Assembly: GCF_002257585.1 (NCBI RefSeq)
Contig: NZ_CP022743.1
Location: forward strand, 3,038,001 to 3,102,000
Direction of reading: 5' to 3'
Source: Mucilaginibacter xinganensis
Lineage (GTDB): Bacteria > Bacteroidota > Bacteroidia > Sphingobacteriales > Sphingobacteriaceae
DNA length: 64,000 nt
Shown here: positions 35,381 through 41,894 of the stretch, in pieces
Numbering within the stretch: the first letter of the stretch is position 1
Layout: each line of letters opens with the position of its first letter
Notes under the pieces: model-generated
Told to the model about the DNA's origin: nothing
Seen by the model: only the letters and a program-made list of their open reading frames with translations
The model's database searches: none
Position numbers and translations under genes: made by a program

Positions 35381-35833
35381 TTAACTTGTTTCAAAGCGAC
35401 CGGTTTTATGGTTTAACGTTATTTTATAAACTATTAGTTCTTTTTTGTTGCCAATATCGCTTTCATTCGCAGTAATGCCATGCGAGGGATGGTTTGTTTT
35501 ACTGTTCATCAATGGCATCACTTTCATAATGAGTTTTCGCATCACGCCTTCCTGTTCTTGCATATCGGTTACTTCCTCAAACTTACCCCAGGCAATTACA
35601 CTTTGCCAGTTCACAATTGCCTCAATTTTATCCACTTCAAAGCATACATCGGGGTTCTCCCGCATCTTTTCGATCTTCATTCCCTGGGCTGAATGAGCAT
35701 AAACCACTGAATTTTCATATAAATAATTTATCGGAACAATGTAGGTTACGCCACCAGAATGGCAACCTATCCTGCCAACTGCCTGGTTAGTTAATAACTC
35801 TTCAATTTGTTCGTTATTTAGTTCTCCTAACAT
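35381..35833 (-). CDS. Pyridoxamine 5'-phosphate oxidase-like FMN-binding split-barrel protein
   Basis: A 150-residue split-barrel protein of the family containing PNPOx-like and nitroimidazole-resistance (Nim) proteins. It shows L-x-x-x-x-V-G-R-I-G-C-H, Y-I-V-P-I-N-Y-L-Y-E, Y-A-H-S-A-Q-G-M-K, and W-x-S-V-I-A-W-G-K-F-E. Flavin binding is likely; the reaction is unknown. It stands in the same island as Hsp20 and UspA genes, where such proteins are common. A TGA-N6-TCA site and an exact TAnnTTTG box precede it. Confidence 0.85.
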   Translation of the reverse strand: MLGELNNEQIEELLTNQAVGRIGCHSGGVTYIVPINYLYENSVVYAHSAQGMKIEKMRENPDVCFEVDKIEAIVNWQSVIAWGKFEEVTDMQEQEGVMRKLIMKVMPLMNSKTNHPSHGITANESDIGNKKELIVYKITLNHKTGRFETS

Positions 35834-35889
35834 AATTTTTCCGATAAATACTTATTAAAATTAAACAGCCGGCTTAAAATTTCGATGCT

Positions 35890-35932
35890 CAAAAGTAAAA
35901 AGCACGCTCTATTTAGCAAATGATAACAATCA
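35890..35932 (-). promoter_or_regulatory. Promoter of the FMN protein: TACTTTTG plus CRP/FNR-type site
   Basis: On the minus strand TACTTTTG (35897-35890) is an exact TAnnTTTG. The palindrome TGA-TAACAA-TCA (35921-35932) is centred 29.5 bp upstream of it, the same geometry as at ppsA and the BON gene. Confidence 0.55.
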
Positions 35933-36181
35933 GCTATTTACCTGACCATCATCATCCCCCCCTTTAAATAGTTGTGGCTATTTTGAATTATAAACGCTTT
36001 AACAGCACTCCTGTTTTTCAATTGTCGAATTTAAATTAACAGGAGAAAACACATGATGATCAAAGCGTAATGGCTAAGTATTACAATAGGGAATCGTTAT
36101 TAAATAATTTTTATCTGTCTTTATAATATCACAGCTTTTAATATGCACGGGGCTTTAGCCATCCTAAAACTCAAAACAAAT

Positions 36182-36206
36182 AAAAAGGAAGGCCTAAAAA
36201 CCTTCC
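36182..36206 (-). terminator. Rho-independent terminator of the esterase gene
   Basis: On the minus strand GGAAGG (36206-36201) pairs with CCTTCC (36192-36187) around an 8-nt loop and is followed by TTTTT. It lies about 30 nt after the esterase stop codon. Confidence 0.7.
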
Positions 36207-36237
36207 ACACTCATATAAATGTACTTTTTATGCTTAT

Positions 36238-37701
36238 TTATTTTGTTTTAGCTAACCACTCCTTGTATTTTAATGCCAGGAACTGGTTGCCATCTTTCAT
36301 ATACTCAGGTGATGAAACCGTGAAATGATCACCAGGGTAATAGGCAAATTGGAAAGTTGAGTTTAATTTCTTCATCTCCCCTTCCAACATGGTTACCGCA
36401 TAATTCAACAGGAAATTATCCTGCCTGCCTACAGAAATTCGCAGCTTACCATCAAGATCAGGCTTTAGCTGTGCCCAGTTGGTTCTTAAATACAGGGAGA
36501 TGTCGTAGTTCTTCCAGTGTGAAACTACAGCGGTGTCAATTTCGCCTGTAACGCTGTTGCATATACTTTGCGGCCAGCCATCGCTTCCTTTTTTACTGAA
36601 CACCGCATTAAATGAATGCATCTGCTCGCCCCTATAAATCACCTGCTCGGCTTTGTAAATGTTCTTCATGGTTACCCATGGAAAAAAACCGGCTATAGTT
36701 GCTACATTATTTAAGGTGCTATCTTTACCGTAAAACATGCTTTTATCGGTATATAAATTAATTTTCTGAAAACTCCTGAAATCAACCGGGTCGGGAGAGC
36801 TTGACCAGCAGCCGTCAAAAACCTTTGGATAATGGGTTTGCAGCCAGGCTACAGTCCAGCCGCCGCTGCTGTGGCCTGTCAACAATTTCGCACCGTTACA
36901 CCGGTATTGCTTTTCCAACTGCGGAATCAGCTCCGTTGTAAGCGCATCTCCCCACGGACCGTTGTTATCGCTATTGGCGTACACACTGTGTCCTAAAGGG
37001 CAGTTTCCATCGAGATAAACTGTTATTACGGGAATGGTGTCAATAGGGCTGCCGGGTGTAACCGACCCCGAATAACGGTGATAATCGCCGCCAAACCCCG
37101 ACACTTTGAACAATACCGGGAATTTGCGGTTAGTTTCAGTAAAATACTCCTTAGGAAGAATAACGGCGGCATCAACCGTTACGGGTTTGCCATGAAATTT
37201 ACTTAATAGCGCAGAGGGTGCTTTCAATTCTTTTACAAACTGGGTTTCTTTAAATTCCGATACCGGGATCACTTTATCGGCAAACAGGTGGTAATTTGTT
37301 TTTGTGTTTTTATCTACAGTAAGTTTTACCGGGTCGCTGTAAATATTTCCGGGGCTTTCTGCTATTGAGCGGCCGCCCAGGTTTTTGTCCCATACTATTT
37401 GTGCGTAATACTCGCCGCGTTCCAGATCTGACAAAGCAACAGGATACGAAGTAGCTTTATCATCAATTTTTACGGTTGCACCCGGTTTTAAATTTTTAAC
37501 GTACACTGAAAAATAGGCTGTAGATCCAAACCCAATCATCCCGCTTTTAGGAATCTTACTATCTTTCGACATGTACAATATAACATAGCCGGTAAAAGGC
37601 TGATCAGATGCAGCGGTGGCGTAACCGACTTCAAACTGCTGTGAAAATGAGTTAAAAACGACCAGCGGGAGCAAGAAAATACTGAACAGAATTTTTTTCA
37701 T
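36238..37701 (-). CDS. Secreted alpha/beta-hydrolase, putative esterase
   Basis: A 487-residue exported protein: a signal peptide (MKKILFSIFLLPLVVFNSFSQ), a beta-rich N-terminal domain (about 25-170), and an esterase-D-like hydrolase domain with nucleophile motif G-H-S-S-G-G-W. A late histidine in Y-P-G-D-H-F may complete the triad. ATG at 37701 is chosen because it directly precedes the signal peptide; longer starts to 37770 give a non-signal N-terminus. Substrates of such proteins include acylated sugars and siderophores. It has its own terminator and no operon partner. Confidence 0.8.
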   Translation of the reverse strand: MKKILFSIFLLPLVVFNSFSQQFEVGYATAASDQPFTGYVILYMSKDSKIPKSGMIGFGSTAYFSVYVKNLKPGATVKIDDKATSYPVALSDLERGEYYAQIVWDKNLGGRSIAESPGNIYSDPVKLTVDKNTKTNYHLFADKVIPVSEFKETQFVKELKAPSALLSKFHGKPVTVDAAVILPKEYFTETNRKFPVLFKVSGFGGDYHRYSGSVTPGSPIDTIPVITVYLDGNCPLGHSVYANSDNNGPWGDALTTELIPQLEKQYRCNGAKLLTGHSSGGWTVAWLQTHYPKVFDGCWSSSPDPVDFRSFQKINLYTDKSMFYGKDSTLNNVATIAGFFPWVTMKNIYKAEQVIYRGEQMHSFNAVFSKKGSDGWPQSICNSVTGEIDTAVVSHWKNYDISLYLRTNWAQLKPDLDGKLRISVGRQDNFLLNYAVTMLEGEMKKLNSTFQFAYYPGDHFTVSSPEYMKDGNQFLALKYKEWLAKTK

Positions 37702-37800
37702 TGTGAAATTGAAGCTAATAAAAGGTCTAAGATATTTCATTTTCTGTTGTTTAAACAGAATTATATTCAAAAAACAAGGGCGACTTTATACGGGGCAGGG

Positions 37801-38394
37801 TTAATCGGTTTTAAGCCAGCCGGTAATACTCATGCGGGGCTTATTTGTTTTTAATACTTCATGCTCCAGTTCAGTACTTTTAAAAAAAACGCTTTTGCCG
37901 TTTTGAGGTTCAATATCCTGTAAATTTCCAGGTTGATAAATCCTTAGCTCACCCCCATCTGCCTTCACCCAATCCTTATTCAGATACATGATCATGGAAA
38001 AGGCGCGGTTGCCGTTATGTTTGAAACTGTCGAGGTGCCTTCCGTAAAAACAGCCTGTCTCGTATAAAGCATAGTGAAATTCGTACCCGGTAATACCTGC
38101 GTAGCAAGTACGGTTCAAATAAGCCACAAACAGGTCAACCAAATCGAAGAAGGCGTTTTCATGCGGATCATTATGCAGTCTGTCCAGCCAGTATATCTTA
38201 TCACTCCTTAACAAAGTATCAAAATTCACCACCTTATTATTCCCGGTGCCAGCGAAAAGCAGTTGTCCTCCGTTATAAAGCTGGTGCAGGTTTTGCGTTA
38301 AATGGCCGCAAAGCAGAACGCTTAAAAAGTCCTTAGAGATACCTACACTACTGGTTAGGTAACTATCAATCATTTCATCAAATATCAGCTCCAC
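37801..38394 (-). CDS. 2-oxoglutarate/Fe(II) oxygenase (prolyl 4-hydroxylase-like)
   Basis: A 197-residue oxygenase. Iron ligands are His120 and Asp122 (G-R-H-L-D-S-F) and His178 (L-E-H-E-V), with Arg187 for 2-oxoglutarate. The M-I-M-Y-L-N-K-D-W, D-G-G-E-L-R-I-Y and V-F-F segments are typical of P4H-type SM-20 proteins. Proteins like this hydroxylate prolines in proteins (for example EF-Tu in Pseudomonas) or act as sensors. It is divergent from the CHC2 protein gene. Confidence 0.85.
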   Translation of the reverse strand: MELIFDEMIDSYLTSSVGISKDFLSVLLCGHLTQNLHQLYNGGQLLFAGTGNNKVVNFDTLLRSDKIYWLDRLHNDPHENAFFDLVDLFVAYLNRTCYAGITGYEFHYALYETGCFYGRHLDSFKHNGNRAFSMIMYLNKDWVKADGGELRIYQPGNLQDIEPQNGKSVFFKSTELEHEVLKTNKPRMSITGWLKTD

Positions 38395-38519
38395 CTGGTG
38401 AAGGTAGGGCTAATATAATAGTTAAGATTATTTATTGTGGAGATTGCTAACTATTTGCCAACAACACTTAAATTTTCAACAATCAACCGGTTAGGTTTGC
38501 GCTACAGTTAAGGTTGCTT

Positions 38520-38804
38520 ATGTTTGCAGCATACACCATGTCGCCAGAATTTATACAAACACAAACGGATATAACCAGGATTATTTCACGACACCTTAAG
38601 CTTGAAGAAGGTAGACGGATTTTAAAAGGAAATTGCCCCTTTCATGCAGATCATTCAGACTCATTGATGGTATCGCCTGTTAAGAACATCTTCAAATGTT
38701 TTGGCTGCGGCAAAGAAGGCGGACCTATTGAGTTTGTAATGGCAATGGAAAACATGAGTTATGACGAAGCTGTAAAAAGCCTTGCTTTGGAATTTGGTGT
38801 TTAA
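38520..38804 (+). CDS. CHC2 zinc-finger protein (DNA-primase N-terminal domain only)
   Basis: A 94-residue protein equal to the zinc-binding N-terminal domain of DnaG. It has an I-x-x-I-I-S-R-H-L helix, C-P-F-H as the first ligand pair, F-K-C-F-G-C-G as the second, then the E-G-G-x-x-x-F-V-M and Y-x-E-A-V-K-x-L-A helices. No Toprim catalytic core follows, so it cannot prime by itself. It may be a DNA-binding accessory or a remnant. ATG at 38520 or 38538 are candidate starts; the reading frame is otherwise intact. It converges with the RRM gene, overlapping by 4 nt. Confidence 0.8.
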   Translation: MFAAYTMSPEFIQTQTDITRIISRHLKLEEGRRILKGNCPFHADHSDSLMVSPVKNIFKCFGCGKEGGPIEFVMAMENMSYDEAVKSLALEFGV

Positions 38805-39184
38805 AGAGGCCTGCGGGGACGTTTCTTTTTCTCGTAACTGCCGCCGCTATTATTACTACTGCCAAAGCTGCTGTTACCCCTGTTTCCGTCGCTGGAAAAT
38901 GGCCTCGGAGCTGACGAATAACCACGTACAGGTACAACTGGTTTTTCTTCCCTGATCTTAACGTTTAACTGCCTGCCGCCAACTTCGGTTCCATCAAGTG
39001 CTTCAACGGCCCTTTCGGCACCATCTTTATCAACCATTTCAACAAAGGCGTAACCCTTGCAAATCCGGGTCTTTTTGTCGCGTACAATTTTAATGGTGCT
39101 TATGTCACCATGCAACCCAACGAGCATCGCTATGTCAAGTTCCGTGAAATCAAGCGGGAAGCCCCCCACAAATAATTTTATCAT
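38801..39184 (-). CDS. RRM-domain RNA-binding protein
   Basis: A 127-residue protein with one RNA recognition motif: RNP2 L-F-V-G-G-F at residues 4-9 and RNP1 K-G-Y-A-F-V-E-M at 43-50. A Gly/Ser/Asn- and Arg/Lys-rich tail (about 88-127) follows, which may be disordered. Bacteroidota use such proteins in place of Hfq or ProQ for post-transcriptional control, and RNA binding is very likely. It is not clear which RNAs it binds. The upstream region is 398 nt long and AT-rich. Confidence 0.92.
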   Translation of the reverse strand: MIKLFVGGFPLDFTELDIAMLVGLHGDISTIKIVRDKKTRICKGYAFVEMVDKDGAERAVEALDGTEVGGRQLNVKIREEKPVVPVRGYSSAPRPFSSDGNRGNSSFGSSNNSGGSYEKKKRPRRPL

Positions 39185-39582
39185 AAATAGAAACAGTAAT
39201 GCGCAAATATAACTATCTGACCGATTAATGCAGCCTCAATATTTTATTAAGGTTAAGTAATATATGGAGACCAAGTGCTATTAAAACAACTATGTTATTG
39301 GGGTAAGCAAAAATTACTGTTTACTTAGACTCAGTCATTAATTAAGCTTAATGCTTTTTAATAAATGCTTTAACTCATTTTGAGGCACAATTGCCTTTTT
39401 TAGTGTGGCTAAGCCTCTGCTGAAAATAAATATTTATAAACACTTGCTAATCAATATATTTTGTCAGATATTTATTTATAATAATATCAAACCTAATATC
39501 ACTAATAATATATTACTGAGCACCAACTATCCGTAAGGCATACTTAAACAGATACATCACCTATAAACTTAATCGCACCAAT
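39185..39582. other. AT-rich divergent intergenic region
   Basis: 398 nt between the RRM gene (minus) and the membrane protein gene (plus). A weak 5-bp hairpin AGGCA/TGCCT followed by six T lies at 39383-39401, but no plus-strand gene ends before it. No ORF, RNA gene or clear operator is visible. A long 5' leader for the RRM mRNA is possible. Confidence 0.5.
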
Positions 39583-40983
39583 ATGTTAGGATCAAACATT
39601 CTGGAGGTTGCTATGGGATTAATCTTTGTATTTATCCTGGTGAGCACAATTTGTACAGCCATCCGCGAAGGAATTGAGGCTAAACTTAAAACCCGTGCGG
39701 CCTACCTTGAACGGGGAATCCGTCAATTACTGCATGACACTGACGGCACCGGCCTTGCCAAAGCTTTTTACAATCACCCCCTGATATTCGGCCTTTTTAA
39801 TGGTGAGTATAAAAAAGGAGAAAGCGGCGATAGCGATAAAGGCCCTGACCTGATGGCCAGCGGCAAGAACCTCCCCTCCTACATTCCATCAAAAAGTTTT
39901 GCCGTTGCCCTATTGGATATTGCAGCCAGGGGCGTTACCGGCGATGATGCAACTGATGTCGCAGCAGCCGAAGCTACTACCGGAAGCCCGGTTATTACGT
40001 TAGACGGCATCCGCAAAAACGTTACAAACATGCCAAACAGCCCCGTGCAGCAAATCTTGCTCTACGCCATTGATAATGCGCAAGGCGACATTAATAAGGT
40101 ACAGGCCAGTATTGAAGATTGGTACAATAGTGGTATGGACAGGGTGTCGGGCTGGTACAAGCGTTCAACACAGTGGATTATTTTATGGATCGCCCTTATA
40201 GTAACTATTGCGTTAAATGTAAACACCATTAAGGTAGTAAAATATCTTGCAAAAAACGATACACAGCGCAAAATGCTGGTAGCCAGCGCAGAGTCGGCGG
40301 CTAAAGACACCAATAAAACAGTAGGTTATAAGGACGCTCAGGCAACGCTTGATACCTTAAAACTTCCTTTGGGCTGGGATAATGAGGCGCTTACATCGGC
40401 AAGAATGGATCCAAAGGAGCCTGATAGCTTTTGGAATACGTTTGCCGGACCGCTATTGGGTTGGCTTATTACTGCCTTTGCAGCCACACTCGGCGCTCCT
40501 TTTTGGTTTGACATGCTAAACAAGGTTATGATTATCCGTTCAACCGTTAAACCTAATGAAAAGAGCGGCAACGAAGCATCGCGGGATCCTCAAACACCCC
40601 CTGCGCCGGTAATTAATATCAATAATGGCCCGTCACAAGCGGAAGGAGATAGCAAAGGTGGCAGCACGGCTGCTGCGGTACCGGCTCTTACAGAAACGGT
40701 AAAGGCTGCGGCTGATGCCGGTATAACAGCGGTACAAAAAAAGACAGCAGAAGTAAAAACATTAAACAAACTACCGGAGGTAGCGACAACTTCGACAACA
40801 GGTGGCACCGGAGCAGCTCCGGGAGGCGAAGATGGCAACGCGGCCGGGGACTTTACACCACCACCGCGTGATAACCCGCCTGTAACGGATACCGATAACA
40901 GCGAAGCAGACGGATGCGACGTAGATGCAACAGACTTAACGGGAGATGAAGATCTGCCGGAATCTAAAGGAGGAATACAATAA
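39583..40983 (+). CDS. Membrane protein of unknown function, operon partner of an amidase
   Basis: A 466-residue protein. An N-terminal membrane helix (about 7-27) leads into a basic/helical region with L-E-R-G-I-R-Q-L-L. Two more helices follow near 200-220 and 285-310, and the last 150 residues form a Pro/Ala/Thr-rich, acidic, probably disordered tail. I do not recognise the family. The N-terminal half recurs, in my recollection, in other Bacteroidota and Proteobacteria (not verifiable here). Its stop codon overlaps the amidase start (TAATG), so the two proteins are made together. A cell-envelope role is likely. Confidence 0.55.
   Translation: MLGSNILEVAMGLIFVFILVSTICTAIREGIEAKLKTRAAYLERGIRQLLHDTDGTGLAKAFYNHPLIFGLFNGEYKKGESGDSDKGPDLMASGKNLPSYIPSKSFAVALLDIAARGVTGDDATDVAAAEATTGSPVITLDGIRKNVTNMPNSPVQQILLYAIDNAQGDINKVQASIEDWYNSGMDRVSGWYKRSTQWIILWIALIVTIALNVNTIKVVKYLAKNDTQRKMLVASAESAAKDTNKTVGYKDAQATLDTLKLPLGWDNEALTSARMDPKEPDSFWNTFAGPLLGWLITAFAATLGAPFWFDMLNKVMIIRSTVKPNEKSGNEASRDPQTPPAPVININNGPSQAEGDSKGGSTAAAVPALTETVKAAADAGITAVQKKTAEVKTLNKLPEVATTSTTGGTGAAPGGEDGNAAGDFTPPPRDNPPVTDTDNSEADGCDVDATDLTGDEDLPESKGGIQ
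40966..40973 (+). promoter_or_regulatory. Strong Shine-Dalgarno sequence before the amidase
   Basis: AAAGGAGG, 9 nt before the ATG at 40983, is a near-perfect anti-SD match. Strong SDs are rare in this window and in Bacteroidota, so it may mark high translation or a horizontally acquired gene. Confidence 0.6.
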
Positions 40984-41783
40984 TGGCATTTTCATTAACA
41001 TGGCTGCCGGATGTTTTAATAAACGCCGGTTTAAAAGTGGCCTTATCGCCAGGTTGGGAAAGCCGGGGCCACGGCGAAATGAGCGAAGTGCGCGGCGTAA
41101 TTTGCCATCATACGGCAACGCCCGGCAAAAACAGCGGAAATATGCCGACGCTTAAAACGCTGATTGTTGGTCGGCCCGATCTGTCGGGTCCGCTGGCACA
41201 GCTTGGTCTTGGACGCGATGGAACCTATTACATAGTTGCCGCGGGCAGGTGTTTTCATGCTGGTGCCGGCGAGTGGCAAGGCACAACGAGCGGTAATTCG
41301 CACTTTATAGGCATTGAAGCCGAAAATACCGGTGGGCACGATGATACTCCGTGGCCGGCCATTCAACTGGAAGCTTATCACCGCGGCGTTGCTGCCATAC
41401 TTAACCACATCGGCAAAGATGCTTCTTCCTGCGCCGGGCACAAGGAATATGCATTGCCTAAAGGGCGCAAATCAGATCCTGACTTTGATATGGATACCTT
41501 TAGGGTAGCGGTAACTGATATATTAAACGGTACCGCCCCCGCTCCAGCCCTGATCCCTTCTGTTACACCTGCTACCGCCTCCAAACCTGCAAGGGCGACA
41601 TTGCGGCGCGGCCTGGATAACAACCCTGAACTGGTTAAAATTGTACAAACAAGACTTGGCCTCACCGCTGATGGTAATTTAGGCCCTAAAACCGAGGCCG
41701 CTATCAGGGCCTTTCAAAAGGCACACGATATGGTGCCCGATGGTATTGTTGGCCCCAAAACATGGCAGGCCATTGCTCCCTGA
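40983..41783 (+). CDS. N-acetylmuramoyl-L-alanine amidase (Amidase_2) with C-terminal peptidoglycan-binding domain
   Basis: A 266-residue zinc amidase cutting the bond between muramic acid and L-alanine. Zinc ligands are in C-H-H-T (residues 41-44), A-G-H-K-E-Y (His153) and G-R-K-S-D-P (Asp165), all present. A PG_binding_1 domain (about 205-266) follows, with the D-G-x-x-G-x-x-T repeats. No signal peptide is visible, so export by the partner membrane protein, phage-like lysis or cell death release are possible. It resembles phage endolysins more than housekeeping AmiD. Coupled to the preceding gene by TAATG, with a strong SD. Confidence 0.88.
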   Translation: MAFSLTWLPDVLINAGLKVALSPGWESRGHGEMSEVRGVICHHTATPGKNSGNMPTLKTLIVGRPDLSGPLAQLGLGRDGTYYIVAAGRCFHAGAGEWQGTTSGNSHFIGIEAENTGGHDDTPWPAIQLEAYHRGVAAILNHIGKDASSCAGHKEYALPKGRKSDPDFDMDTFRVAVTDILNGTAPAPALIPSVTPATASKPARATLRRGLDNNPELVKIVQTRLGLTADGNLGPKTEAAIRAFQKAHDMVPDGIVGPKTWQAIAP

Positions 41784-41819
41784 TATAATTCAAATACAAT
41801 AGTGATAAATAGTTGGCAG

Positions 41820-41849
41820 AACCCGGCTTGCGCCGGGTTTTGATTTTTT
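41820..41849 (+). terminator. Rho-independent terminator after the amidase gene
   Basis: AACCCGGC (41820-41827) pairs with GCCGGGTT (41832-41839) around the loop TTGC, and T-rich sequence follows. It is 36 nt after the stop. The GDSL-type gene converges from the other side. Confidence 0.75.
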
Positions 41850-41894
41850 CCGTTACTGTGCTATTTGTAAATCCAGGCAGGATACTTAAAAATA

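Larger units (their letters stand above)
35834..36237. other. Intergenic region with promoter, inverted repeat and terminator
   Basis: A 404-nt gap. It holds the FMN-protein promoter (35890-35932), an inverted repeat CTCCTGTT (36008-36015)/AACAGGAG (36038-36045) of unknown role, and the terminator of the esterase gene (36182-36206). I see no gene; the short plus-strand frame from 36143 runs into the esterase and lacks coding character. Confidence 0.55.

Noticed and set aside
36143..36328. Plus-strand 61-codon frame at the end of the esterase gene
   Set aside because: Its first part spans the terminator hairpin and the rest overlaps the esterase coding strand; no coding signal.
39383..39401. 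Hairpin AGGCA/TGCCT followed by T6 considered as a terminator
   Set aside because: Only a 5-bp stem and no plus-strand gene ends before it.
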